Part shown: positions 9,075-17,264 of the stretch, one piece after another
Layout of the letters: every line of letters begins with the position of its first letter
Position numbering within the stretch: the stretch's first letter is position 1
NCBI RefSeq assembly: GCF_014145675.1
Contig: NZ_JACGZW010000001.1
Span: 558,001-622,000 of the forward strand
DNA: 64,000 nt
DNA from: Amycolatopsis dendrobii
Lineage (GTDB): Bacteria; Actinomycetota; Actinomycetes; Mycobacteriales; Pseudonocardiaceae
Direction: 5' to 3'
Translations under genes and position numbers: made by a program
Notes under the pieces: generated by a model
Seen by the model: the letters and a program-made list of their open reading frames with translations, nothing else
Databases searched by the model: none
Told to the model about the DNA's origin: nothing

Positions 9075-12000
9075 TCAGAGCTTCGCGCACTGCCCCGCGG
9101 ACGGACCGCGGACGGTGTTGGCGAGGTCGTGATCGGTCGGGGCGGGCGAGTTGCCCGTGCAGGCCAGCGGCCCGCCCACCGTGCTGCTCGCGATGACCGG
9201 CCCCTGGTTCCCCGTCAGGTTCACCGGGCCCGAGATGTCGGTCAGCTCGATCGACACCGGACCGGTCGAACCGGTGATCGACACCGGACCGGCCACCTTC
9301 GTCCGGTTCAGCACCACCTGCGCCGCCCCGGCCGCCGCGACCGGACCGGTGATCTGGCCGCCGCGCACGACCAGCGAAGCGCCGCGCGCCACGTTCACCG
9401 GACCCGACACCGTCGCGCCGTTCAGGCACACCACACCGCTCGAGACGGTCAGCGGGCCGTTCTGCACGCCGGTCAGCGTCTTGCCGCACGAAGCGTCCGG
9501 GCGGCCCAGCAGTTCGAACTCCGCCAGCGTCGCCGGACCGCCGGCGGTCGCGGTGACCTCCAGCCGGTAGTAGGCGTAATGCGCCGGGTTCTTCACCGCG
9601 AACGCCCGGGTCTGCTGTCGCCACGGGAAGGACTGGTCGGTCTGCTGATCGGCGACCGTCCAGGTCTTCCCGTCGTAGGAACCCTTCAGCGTCCAGCTCT
9701 TCGCGTCGCCCGCGCCGGTGCCGGAGGTGAGCGTGTAGTGCGTGACCGCCTCGTCCGTCGACTTCAGCTGGTACTGCACCGCACCGGTCACCTTCGCCTG
9801 CGTGCGCGAGGTGTTGTCCAGCAGCGTCGACGCGTCCGAACCGTCCGAAGTGGACAGCGTGCCCAGCCCTGGCCCGGTCTCGTCGTGCAGCGGCGTCGGA
9901 ACCGCGTCGCCCGTGGTGATCGACTTCGGCGCGTCGCCCGCGCCGGTGCCCCACGTCGACGGGTTCGGGCCCATGTCGAAGTCGAGCGTGGCGCCGTGGG
10001 CGAGCACGTCGTGCGGCAGCGACGTCGACGTCCAGTTCTTCCCGTTGACCTTCAGGCCCTGGACGTAGACGTTCTTCGCCGAGTTCTTCGGCGCGTTGAT
10101 CACCAGGTCTCCGCCGGGCAGGTGCACGGTCGCCTTGGTGAACAGCGGCGACCCGATCGCGTAGTCCGGGCTGCCCATCTGCAGCGGGTAGAAGCCCAGC
10201 GCGCTGAACACGTACCACGCGGACATCTCGCCGTTGTCCTCGTCGCCCGCGTAGCCCTGGCCCAATTCGCTGCCGGTGTAGAGCCGCGACACCGCTTCGC
10301 GCACCTTCGCCTGCGTCTTCGCCGGCTGGCCCGCGTAGTCGTACATGTAGAGGATGTGGTGCGAGGGCTGGTTGGAGTGGCCGTACTGGCCCATCCGCAC
10401 GTCCCGCGCCTCCCGCATCTCGTGGATCACGCCGCCGTAGCTGCCCGGGTAGTTCGCGGTCTCCTGGTCGGCGAAGAACTGGTCGAGCTTGGCGCCCAGC
10501 TTGTCCTTGCCGCCGTAGAGATTCGCCAGCCCCTGCCCGTCCTGCGGCACGGTGAAGGCCATGTTCCAGCCGTCGGTCTCGGTGTAGTCCCCGCCCCACT
10601 GCCGCGGATCGTAATCGGCCTTGGCCTTGGTGAACTTGCCGCTCGCGTCCTTGCCCTGGAAGAACCCGGTGCCCGGGTCGAACAGGTTCACGTACTGCTG
10701 CGCCCGGCTGGTGAAGTACTGGTAGTTCTCCAGGTACTCCGCCTTGCGCGGATCGTCCGCCTTGGCCTGGTCGTACATCTTCTTCGACAGGTTCGCGATG
10801 CCGAAGTCGTTGACATAGCCCTCGATCGCCCACGAGAAGCCCTCGGCGGTCGAATTCGGGGTGTACCCGAGGAAAATCGACTGGTCCAGACCCTTGCGGC
10901 CGACCGCCGAGTTCGGCGGCGTCACCGTCGCGTTCTTCAGCGCCGCGTCGTAGGCCGACTTGACGTCGAAGTTGGTCACGCCCTTCTGGTAGGCGTCGGC
11001 GAACGCGACGTCCGAGCTCGTGCCGGTCATCAGGTCGGCGTAACCGGGGGAGGACCAGCGCGCGATCCAGCCGCCGTCGCGGTACTGCTGCACGAAACCG
11101 TCCACCATCTTGCCCGCCATGTCCGGCGTGAGCAGCGAATACGCCGGCCAGGTCGTGCGGTAGGTGTCCCAGAAGCCGTTGTTCGCATACGTCTGGCCGT
11201 CGACGACCTTCGACCCGGTCTGCGTCGCGGTGTCCGTGCCGGTCTTCGGCGACACCGGGCTGGCGTACCGGTACTTCGGCGCCTCCTTCGTGCCGACGTT
11301 CTCGAAGCCCTCGTTCGGGTACAGGAACAGCCGGTACAGGTTGGAGTACAGCGTCTCCAGCTGGTCCTTCGACGCGCCCTCGACCTCGATCACGCCGAGC
11401 TGCTTGTCCCACGCCTGCTGCGCCGCGTCCCGCACCGCGTCGAACCCGGCGTTCGGGGCGATCTCCTGCTCCAGGTTCTTCTTCGCCTGGTCCACGCTGA
11501 TCAGCGACGTCGCGATCCGCATCGTCACGGTCTTGTCCGCGCCCGCGGCGAACCGCAGGTAGCCGGTCACGTTGTCCCGGTTCTGGCCGGTCAGCTTGCC
11601 GCCGGTCGTGACGGGCTTGTCGAACGTCGCGTAGACGAACATCCGCCCGGCGCCCGCGGACAGCCCGCTCTTCGCGTCGGAGTACCCGCTGAGCGTGCCG
11701 TGCGCCGGGTCGAGCGTGAGCCCGCCGGAGTTGTTGACGTTGTCGAAGATCAGGCTGGAATCGTTGCCCGGGAAGGAGAAGCGCATCATGGCCGCGTGAT
11801 CGGCCGGCGCGATCTCGGTCTTGATCCCGTTCTGGAACGTGACGCCGTAGTAATGCGCCCGCGCCACCTCGTTGTCGTGCGTGAACGGCAGCGCCCGCTT
11901 GTCGCGGCTGGCGTCCGGCACCCCGGTCGCGGCCGAGGGCATCACCTGGAAGCTCTGCCGGTCGCCCATCCACGGGCTCGGCTCGTGGCTCACGCTGAAC

Positions 12001-13382
12001 GCCTGCAATGCGGGAAGATTGTCCGCGTTGTTCTGCGAATGGTAGTTGTACAGCCAGCTCGCCGAACCCGCGTCGGTCACCGGCGTCCAGAAGTTGAAGC
12101 CGTGCGGCACCGCGGTCGCCGGGAAGTTGTTGCCGCGCGAGAACGTGCCGTTCGCCATGGTGCCGCGAGTGGTGAGCACATTGTCGCTGGGCCGGGTGCT
12201 GGCCGGCGGCGTCGGCGTCACGGAGATCTTCAGATCGTCCAGCCAGCCCGCGAACTGCGCCGGGCCGTTCGGGTTGTCGTAGCCGACCGCGATCCGGTCG
12301 ATCGTCTTGCCCGCCGCGACCCGCCCGATCGCCGACCGCACCAGGTTCCACTGGTTCGCGTACAGGACCTTGCTCGCGCCCTGCCCCTCCGGCGTCAGCG
12401 GGAACCCGTACTGGTCGGTCGCGCCGAGATCGCGCAGATGCGTGCCGTCGGTGAAGTCGAGGTCGACCGCGACATTCGTGCTCGGGTATTTCAGATCGCC
12501 CTCGGCGAACTGCGGTTGCACCTTGTACGACAGCTCGGTCGTCTCGGTCACCGGGAGGTCGACGTCGTAGACCTTGTTGTAGGAGTAGCCGTGCCCGGCC
12601 TCGGGCTGGCTCCCGGAGTACCGGAACGCCTTCTTGCCGGTGAACCCGACCCGGTTCTTGTTGGTATAGCCCGAATTCGGGCCGGAATCCACGACGCTGC
12701 GCATGTTCGGCAGCGGCGGCGGGGCCGGATCGTCGTTGGCCAGCAGCAGCTCCGAGAACTGCATGATGTCGTCGCCGTGATTGCGCGTGACGTCCATCTG
12801 GTAATACCGGTACGGCGCGCTCGGCGCGGCCAGCTTGTAGTCGTTCTGCTGGAACCGCTTGTCGAACGACTGGCCCGACTGCTTGTCCAGATCGGTCCAC
12901 GTCTTGCCGTCGTCCGAACCGCGCAGCGTCCAGTCCTGCGGGTCGCGGCCGGGCGCGTCGTTGGCCGAGGACACCGCGTAGTGCGTGATCTTCACCGGCT
13001 CCGACAGCGTGAACGTCACCGACGCGGCCGGATCCCACGACAGCCACTTCGTGCCCGTGCTGCCGTCGATCAGGTTCGCGGCGACCTCGCCGCCGCCGGT
13101 GTTCTCGCTGGTCGCGCTGATGTCGGTGACCTTGCCCCGGATGTCGCCGGGGATCGCGGTCCCGTTCGCGCCGTCCACGCCCGAAGCCCGCGGCTTCCCG
13201 GCGGCGTCGGTGTCGACAGCGTCCTGGATCGGTTGCGGGTCGTTCGGTTCGAACGACGAAACGAAGTCCGGCGGGGCGGCCTCGCCCGGCGCGGCACCGG
13301 CCGCGGCGGGCAGGACGACCAGGCCCGCCGCCGCCACCGCCGCGGCGAGCACGGCGTGCAACGGTCTGGCGCTTCGGGGCAT
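9075..13382 (-). CDS. Secreted multidomain GH92 alpha-mannosidase-like enzyme
   Basis: 1435 aa. Start ATG 13382 sits behind GGGAG; the open frame extends upstream without a ribosome site. A Sec signal peptide (residues 1-35, ending AAAGAAPG) is followed by an F5/8 type C domain (about 65-195; NLIDGSTGTKWLSW), the GH92 N-terminal beta domain, the (alpha/alpha)6 catalytic domain with WMGDR, TGTSSDVAFADAY, GHSNQPSHHILY and GDEDNGEMSAWYVF, a second F5/8 C domain (about 1160-1300), and a C-terminal stretch of about 130 residues of repeated G-P-V strands resembling a short beta-helix. Gln1005 replaces the Glu usual in the SNEPSHH-type motif. Predicted extracellular, acting on mannosyl or mannosyl-phosphate glycans. 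A perfect palindrome lies 78 nt upstream. Confidence 0.92.
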   Translation of the reverse strand: MPRSARPLHAVLAAAVAAAGLVVLPAAAGAAPGEAAPPDFVSSFEPNDPQPIQDAVDTDAAGKPRASGVDGANGTAIPGDIRGKVTDISATSENTGGGEVAANLIDGSTGTKWLSWDPAASVTFTLSEPVKITHYAVSSANDAPGRDPQDWTLRGSDDGKTWTDLDKQSGQSFDKRFQQNDYKLAAPSAPYRYYQMDVTRNHGDDIMQFSELLLANDDPAPPPLPNMRSVVDSGPNSGYTNKNRVGFTGKKAFRYSGSQPEAGHGYSYNKVYDVDLPVTETTELSYKVQPQFAEGDLKYPSTNVAVDLDFTDGTHLRDLGATDQYGFPLTPEGQGASKVLYANQWNLVRSAIGRVAAGKTIDRIAVGYDNPNGPAQFAGWLDDLKISVTPTPPASTRPSDNVLTTRGTMANGTFSRGNNFPATAVPHGFNFWTPVTDAGSASWLYNYHSQNNADNLPALQAFSVSHEPSPWMGDRQSFQVMPSAATGVPDASRDKRALPFTHDNEVARAHYYGVTFQNGIKTEIAPADHAAMMRFSFPGNDSSLIFDNVNNSGGLTLDPAHGTLSGYSDAKSGLSAGAGRMFVYATFDKPVTTGGKLTGQNRDNVTGYLRFAAGADKTVTMRIATSLISVDQAKKNLEQEIAPNAGFDAVRDAAQQAWDKQLGVIEVEGASKDQLETLYSNLYRLFLYPNEGFENVGTKEAPKYRYASPVSPKTGTDTATQTGSKVVDGQTYANNGFWDTYRTTWPAYSLLTPDMAGKMVDGFVQQYRDGGWIARWSSPGYADLMTGTSSDVAFADAYQKGVTNFDVKSAYDAALKNATVTPPNSAVGRKGLDQSIFLGYTPNSTAEGFSWAIEGYVNDFGIANLSKKMYDQAKADDPRKAEYLENYQYFTSRAQQYVNLFDPGTGFFQGKDASGKFTKAKADYDPRQWGGDYTETDGWNMAFTVPQDGQGLANLYGGKDKLGAKLDQFFADQETANYPGSYGGVIHEMREARDVRMGQYGHSNQPSHHILYMYDYAGQPAKTQAKVREAVSRLYTGSELGQGYAGDEDNGEMSAWYVFSALGFYPLQMGSPDYAIGSPLFTKATVHLPGGDLVINAPKNSAKNVYVQGLKVNGKNWTSTSLPHDVLAHGATLDFDMGPNPSTWGTGAGDAPKSITTGDAVPTPLHDETGPGLGTLSTSDGSDASTLLDNTSRTQAKVTGAVQYQLKSTDEAVTHYTLTSGTGAGDAKSWTLKGSYDGKTWTVADQQTDQSFPWRQQTRAFAVKNPAHYAYYRLEVTATAGGPATLAEFELLGRPDASCGKTLTGVQNGPLTVSSGVVCLNGATVSGPVNVARGASLVVRGGQITGPVAAAGAAQVVLNRTKVAGPVSITGSTGPVSIELTDISGPVNLTGNQGPVIASSTVGGPLACTGNSPAPTDHDLANTVRGPSAGQCAKL

Positions 13383-13459
13383 CGTTGCTCCCAGTTCGTC
13401 AGGGGATCGGGGGCCCGGGACTTCGGACGTCCCGGGGCCCCGGAAGCTCAACGCGCGGG

Positions 13460-13473
13460 TGACATCGATGTCA
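13460..13473. promoter_or_regulatory. Perfect 14-bp palindrome upstream of secreted GH92 gene
   Basis: TGACATCGATGTCA is a perfect dyad centred on CG, 78 nt upstream of the GH92 start. This form is typical of LacI-family operators, but no LacI gene is in the window, so the regulator would act in trans. The rest of the 328-nt gap (13383-13710) shows nothing else except the -10-like hexamer of the next gene. Confidence 0.45.
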
Positions 13474-13697
13474 AGGCCGCCCCGCAAACCTGACCGGAAA
13501 CGGACAACCCGCGGCGGCCCGGCTACGGCAACCGGGTGCCGCTGCCCTCGGACCGCCCCGCCACGGCATTGGGGTTTTCTCGGGAGCGCGCGGGGCGGCG
13601 GGTTCCCTCATGTACTTCACCGGGACCCACGCGACCCAGCCGGTCCGCGAAGCCGCCGCTAGCCCGGTCGAGCGCACCGGAGCCGAGGCCCGGCGGG

Positions 13698-13703
13698 TAT
13701 AAC
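13698..13703 (+). promoter_or_regulatory. -10-like hexamer, probable leaderless start
   Basis: TATAAC ends 7 nt before the ATG at 13711, so transcription would begin at or next to the start codon. No convincing -35 is visible. Confidence 0.4.
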
Positions 13704-13710
13704 AGAGTCC

Positions 13711-14367
13711 ATGCCAGACGACGCCATCGATCCCGACGAGGAAGCCCGCCGCCGGGCCGGACTCGCCCTCGCCAACGGCGACCCCACCGGGTGGTTCGAG
13801 CCCCTCTACGCCGCGGCGGAAGCCGGCGAGGCCGTCCTGCCGTGGTACCGCGGCGAGCCCTCGCCGGAACTCGCCGCCTGGGTCGCCGGGCGGCCCGGCA
13901 ACGGACGCCGCGCGCTCGTCGTCGGCTGCGGGATGGCCGACGACGCCGAACTCCTCGCCGCAGCCGGATACGAGACGTCCGCCTTCGACGTCTCGCCCAG
14001 CGCGATCAAAGCCGTGCTCAACCGCTTCCCGGACACCGTCGTCTCCTACCGCACCGCGGACCTGCTCACCCCGCCCGCGGAATTCCACTACGCCTTCGAC
14101 CTGGTCGTGGAGATCATGACCGTCCAGTCGATGCCCAAGGACGTCCACGACCCGGCCATCGCCTCGGTGTCCGGTTTCGTCGCCCCGGGTGGGACCCTCG
14201 TCGTCGGCGCGGTCGCCGAGGAAAGCATCGACCTCGACACCTGGGAAGGGCCGCCATGGCCGCTCAGCAAGGCCGAGGTCGAATCCTTCGCCCGCGACGG
14301 CGTCACCGTGACCTCGCTGGACCGCGTCCGCGACGACAGCCGCTGGTGGGCGGAGTTCAGCCGCTGA
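13711..14367 (+). CDS. SAM-dependent methyltransferase (class I)
   Basis: 218 aa. Rossmann-like methyltransferase; motif I is ALVVGCGMADDAE (about 67-79) with the acidic residue after beta2 in TSAFDVSP, and motif IV-like LVVEIMTVQSMP. The overall pattern (PWYRGEP near the N-terminus, WW near the C-terminus) resembles the thiopurine-methyltransferase-like branch. Substrate unknown. Its stop overlaps the start of a second methyltransferase (TGATG), so the two are co-translated. A TATAAC hexamer 7 nt before ATG suggests a leaderless mRNA. Confidence 0.85.
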   Translation: MPDDAIDPDEEARRRAGLALANGDPTGWFEPLYAAAEAGEAVLPWYRGEPSPELAAWVAGRPGNGRRALVVGCGMADDAELLAAAGYETSAFDVSPSAIKAVLNRFPDTVVSYRTADLLTPPAEFHYAFDLVVEIMTVQSMPKDVHDPAIASVSGFVAPGGTLVVGAVAEESIDLDTWEGPPWPLSKAEVESFARDGVTVTSLDRVRDDSRWWAEFSR

Positions 14368-14999
14368 TGCCCGAGGACCGTCCCGCGACCAGCCACGAAC
14401 GCCACGCGGGCCGTCCGTGGGACGAGTCCTATCAGGACGGTCCCGCGCCGTGGGACCTCGGCCGCCCGCAACCGGCGATCGTCGAACTCGCCGCCGAGGG
14501 CGCGTTCCGCGGCACGGTCCTCGACGCCGGATGCGGCACCGGCGAGAACACGCTGCACCTCGCCGCCGCCGGACTGTCCATTGTGGGCATCGACGTCGCG
14601 GAAACCGCGGTCGCGCAAGCGAAACAGAAGGCCCGCGACCGGGGAATCGCGGCCGAGTTCGCGATCGGCGACGCGTTCCGGCTGTCCGCGCTGGACCGGA
14701 CGTTCGACACCGTCCTCGACTGCGGCCTGTTCCACACCTTCGACGCCGGCGAGCGCCAGACCTACGTCGCCAGCCTCGCGTCCGTCACCGAACCGGGCGC
14801 GAGGCTGCACATCCTGTGCTTCCGCGAAACCGGCGCGGCCGCCGGACCGCATCCGGTCGCCCGCGCCGAGCTCGAAGCGCCTTTCCGGCGCGAAACCGGC
14901 TGGCGCATCGAAACCCTGCGCGACAGCCGGATCGTCGCGAGATTCGCGCCGGACGGTCTTCCGGCCTGGCTGGCGACCGTCCAGCGCGTCACTGCGTGA
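14367..14999 (+). CDS. SAM-dependent methyltransferase (class I)
   Basis: 210 aa. Motif I VLDAGCGTGENTLHLA (about 49-64), beta2 acidic residue in IVGIDVAE, and motif IV DTVLDCGLFHTF. The WDESYQDGPAPWDLGRPQP start is typical of methyltransferase-type tellurite/thiopurine-resistance homologues, but the substrate cannot be assigned. The ATG overlaps the TGA of the preceding methyltransferase by one base and the frame has no better start; no ribosome site is needed if coupled. Convergent with the M20 peptidase, 3 nt away. Confidence 0.88.
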   Translation: MPEDRPATSHERHAGRPWDESYQDGPAPWDLGRPQPAIVELAAEGAFRGTVLDAGCGTGENTLHLAAAGLSIVGIDVAETAVAQAKQKARDRGIAAEFAIGDAFRLSALDRTFDTVLDCGLFHTFDAGERQTYVASLASVTEPGARLHILCFRETGAAAGPHPVARAELEAPFRRETGWRIETLRDSRIVARFAPDGLPAWLATVQRVTA

Positions 15000-15002
15000 A
15001 CC

Positions 15003-16307
15003 TCAGCAGGACTCCAGGAACCGCGTCAGCACCCGCGTCCCGAACCGCAGCCCGTCCACCGGCACGCGCTCGTCCACACCGTGCGCCATCGCCCGGTACG
15101 GGAAGCCTTCCGGCAGCGCCAGGGGAGCGAAGCCGTAGCACGCCATCCCCAGCTGGGTGAACGCTTTCGCGTCCGTCCCGCCACCCATGCAGTACGGCAC
15201 CACGACCGCCTCCGGGTCCTCCGCCCGCAGCGCCTCGGCCATCGCGTCGAACCACGGCGAATCGACCGGAGCCTGCACCGGCGGCTGATGCGCCACGAAT
15301 TCCCGCGCGACACCCTCGCCCAGCAACGAATCCACCACCGCGAACAGCTCGTCCTCGGTCCCCGGCAGCACCCGGACGTCGACCTGCGCGGTCGCCGTCG
15401 ACGGGATCACGTTCACCTTGTACCCGGCTTCGAGCATCGTCGGCGTGGTGCTGTTGCGCACCGTCGGCACGACCAGCGACCCGGCCGCTCCCAGCCGCGC
15501 CACGGTGTCGTCGACCGCGTCGCCCGACGACAGGTCCACCGGCACCCCCAACGCGGCGCCGGTCCGTTCCAGGAACGCCCGCACGGTCGGCGTCAGCTGC
15601 ACCGGCCAGCGGTGGTCCGCGATCCGCTGCAACGCCCCGACCAGCCGCACGACCGCGTTCTCCGCGTTCGGCCGCGACCCGTGCCCGGCCCGCCCGCTCG
15701 CGGTCAGCCGCAGGTGCGCGGTGCCGCGCTCGGCCGTCCCGACCGGGTACAGCCGCACTTTCCGGCCGTCCGCGGCGGGCACGTGGTAGCTGTACCCGCC
15801 GGACTCGCTGATCGCCGCCGCGCAGCCCTCGAACAGGTCCGCGTGCTCCTTGACCAGCCAGTGCGCGCCGTAGTCGCCGCGGTCCTCCTCGTCGGCGACG
15901 AACGCCAGCACGAGATCCCGCCGCGGCCGCAGCCCGGAAGCGACGGCGGCCAGCACCATCGCGCAGAAATCCTTCATGTCGACCGCGCCGCGGCCCCACA
16001 GGAACCCGTCGCGGACCTCGCCGGAAAACGGCGGTACAGACCAATCGGCGGCCCGCGCGGGCACCACGTCCAGATGCCCCTGCACGAGCAGCGCGGGCAA
16101 TGCCGGATCGGCGCCCGGGATCCGTGCGACGACGTTCGACCGCTGGAGCTCGGGCTCCAGAATCCGCGACGGAACCCCGTGCCGGTCAAGGAATTCGGCG
16201 ACGTACTCGGCGGCGAGCCGTTCGCCCGCCGCCTCTCCGCCGCCGTAGTTGGTGGTGTCGAACCGGATCAGGTCCGCGCACAGCGAAACAACGTCGATCT
16301 CAGCCAT
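15003..16307 (-). CDS. M20 family metallopeptidase/deacylase
   Basis: 434 aa. Zinc-dependent exopeptidase or amidohydrolase (ArgE/DapE/CPG2 superfamily), cytosolic. The metal ligands fit: His-x-Asp in LLVQGHLDVVPA, the bridging Asp in GRGAVDMKDF, catalytic Glu-Glu-like in VADEEDRGDYG, and a C-terminal His in VAHQPP/AMAHGVDE. The lid/dimerisation insertion is in the middle. Its start overlaps the end of the M55 peptidase gene by 8 nt, making a two-gene operon of peptide-processing enzymes divergent from a peptide ABC transporter. Likely role inferred: trimming imported peptides or acylated amino acids. Confidence 0.9.
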   Translation of the reverse strand: MAEIDVVSLCADLIRFDTTNYGGGEAAGERLAAEYVAEFLDRHGVPSRILEPELQRSNVVARIPGADPALPALLVQGHLDVVPARAADWSVPPFSGEVRDGFLWGRGAVDMKDFCAMVLAAVASGLRPRRDLVLAFVADEEDRGDYGAHWLVKEHADLFEGCAAAISESGGYSYHVPAADGRKVRLYPVGTAERGTAHLRLTASGRAGHGSRPNAENAVVRLVGALQRIADHRWPVQLTPTVRAFLERTGAALGVPVDLSSGDAVDDTVARLGAAGSLVVPTVRNSTTPTMLEAGYKVNVIPSTATAQVDVRVLPGTEDELFAVVDSLLGEGVAREFVAHQPPVQAPVDSPWFDAMAEALRAEDPEAVVVPYCMGGGTDAKAFTQLGMACYGFAPLALPEGFPYRAMAHGVDERVPVDGLRFGTRVLTRFLESC

Positions 16308-17127
16308 AAATGCCCTGCACCGCCCCTGCCGCGATGGCCGTGACCACCTTGAACGCCTTCATCGCCTCGGTCATGCTCGGCGCCTCGAACGCGACGCGCC
16401 GCGTCCCGGTCTGCTCCACGGTCGGGATGACCGCGGTCGCCTGCGCCAGATGGCTCGCGTCGAACTCGACCTCGATCCGGTGCCGCCCCGGCGTCCGCTC
16501 GGTCCGCCCGGCGAGCCCCATCGCCTCGCGCGCGCCGGTTTCCAGCAGGTGCGCGGTGCGCGCCGGCGGCAGGCAGATCGCCGCGTACCGGCTCACGCAT
16601 TCCTTGACCTGCACCAGTTCCGCGTCCGGCGCGTAGTCGCGCGCGTCCTCGCAGGTCTGGTCGTCGCCGCTGACCAGCAGCACCGGCACGCCGTACTCGC
16701 CGGCCATCGCGGCGTTCAGCCTGCCCTCGCTCGCGGGCACGTCGTCCAGCCACACGCCGGTGATCTGGTTCTCCAGGTAGGTGTGCGACAGGACGCCGTC
16801 GAACCCGGCCCCGGCGTGGTAGCCGAGGAACACCACACCGTCCACACCGGAATCGATGCCCTGCATCATCGACAGCGGCTTGTGCCGCCCGGTCAGCATC
16901 CGCGCGCGTTCGTCGAGGTCTTCCAGCAGCAGGTTGCGCTGCGACGAGTGCGCCTCGTTGACGAGCACGTCGGTCGCGCCCGCCGCGTACAGGCCGGCCA
17001 GCACCGCGTTGACGTCGCCGGTGAACATGCCCCGGAACCGCTGCCACTGCGGGCTCCCGGGCACGACGTCGTCGGTCCAGGTGACCCCCGTGGCGCCTTC
17101 CATGTCGGCCGAGATCAGGATCCGCAT
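16300..17127 (-). CDS. M55 family D-aminopeptidase (DppA-like)
   Basis: 275 aa. Zinc D-aminopeptidase family whose type member is Bacillus DppA. Motifs seen: metal-binding ISADMEGATGV at the N-terminus, LVNEAHSSQRN, and FLGYHAGAG; length matches the family. The start at 17127 (MRILISADMEG) is supported by the conserved N-terminus and by TAGAGT 7 nt upstream, implying a leaderless mRNA. It is divergent from the Dpp/Opp-type ABC operon at 17265, echoing the Bacillus dpp operon where dppA precedes transporter genes. Probable function: hydrolysis of D-amino-acid-containing peptides, for example from cell-wall turnover. Confidence 0.9.
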   Translation of the reverse strand: MRILISADMEGATGVTWTDDVVPGSPQWQRFRGMFTGDVNAVLAGLYAAGATDVLVNEAHSSQRNLLLEDLDERARMLTGRHKPLSMMQGIDSGVDGVVFLGYHAGAGFDGVLSHTYLENQITGVWLDDVPASEGRLNAAMAGEYGVPVLLVSGDDQTCEDARDYAPDAELVQVKECVSRYAAICLPPARTAHLLETGAREAMGLAGRTERTPGRHRIEVEFDASHLAQATAVIPTVEQTGTRRVAFEAPSMTEAMKAFKVVTAIAAGAVQGIYG

Positions 17128-17134
17128 GCCGGGC

Positions 17135-17140
17135 ACTCTA
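17135..17140 (-). promoter_or_regulatory. -10-like TAGAGT, probable leaderless start of M55 gene
   Basis: TAGAGT on the minus strand lies 7 nt before the ATG at 17127; transcription would begin at the A of the start codon. Confidence 0.5.
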
Positions 17141-17264
17141 GTGATCCGCGCCGCGACCATAACGATCGGACACGCAGCGGCGCCGTCACATATTGCGCGC
17201 TTCCCGCCGTATGTGGTTACTTTTCGTCTCTGGGGTCGGGGATTGACGATGGGGTGGTTCTCAA

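Noticed and set aside
9067..13493. Very long open frames on both strands over the secreted GH92 gene (over 1300 codons each)
   Set aside because: They are Arg/Gly-rich translations in shadow frames caused by high third-position GC; the GH92 frame has signal peptide, ribosome site and family motifs.
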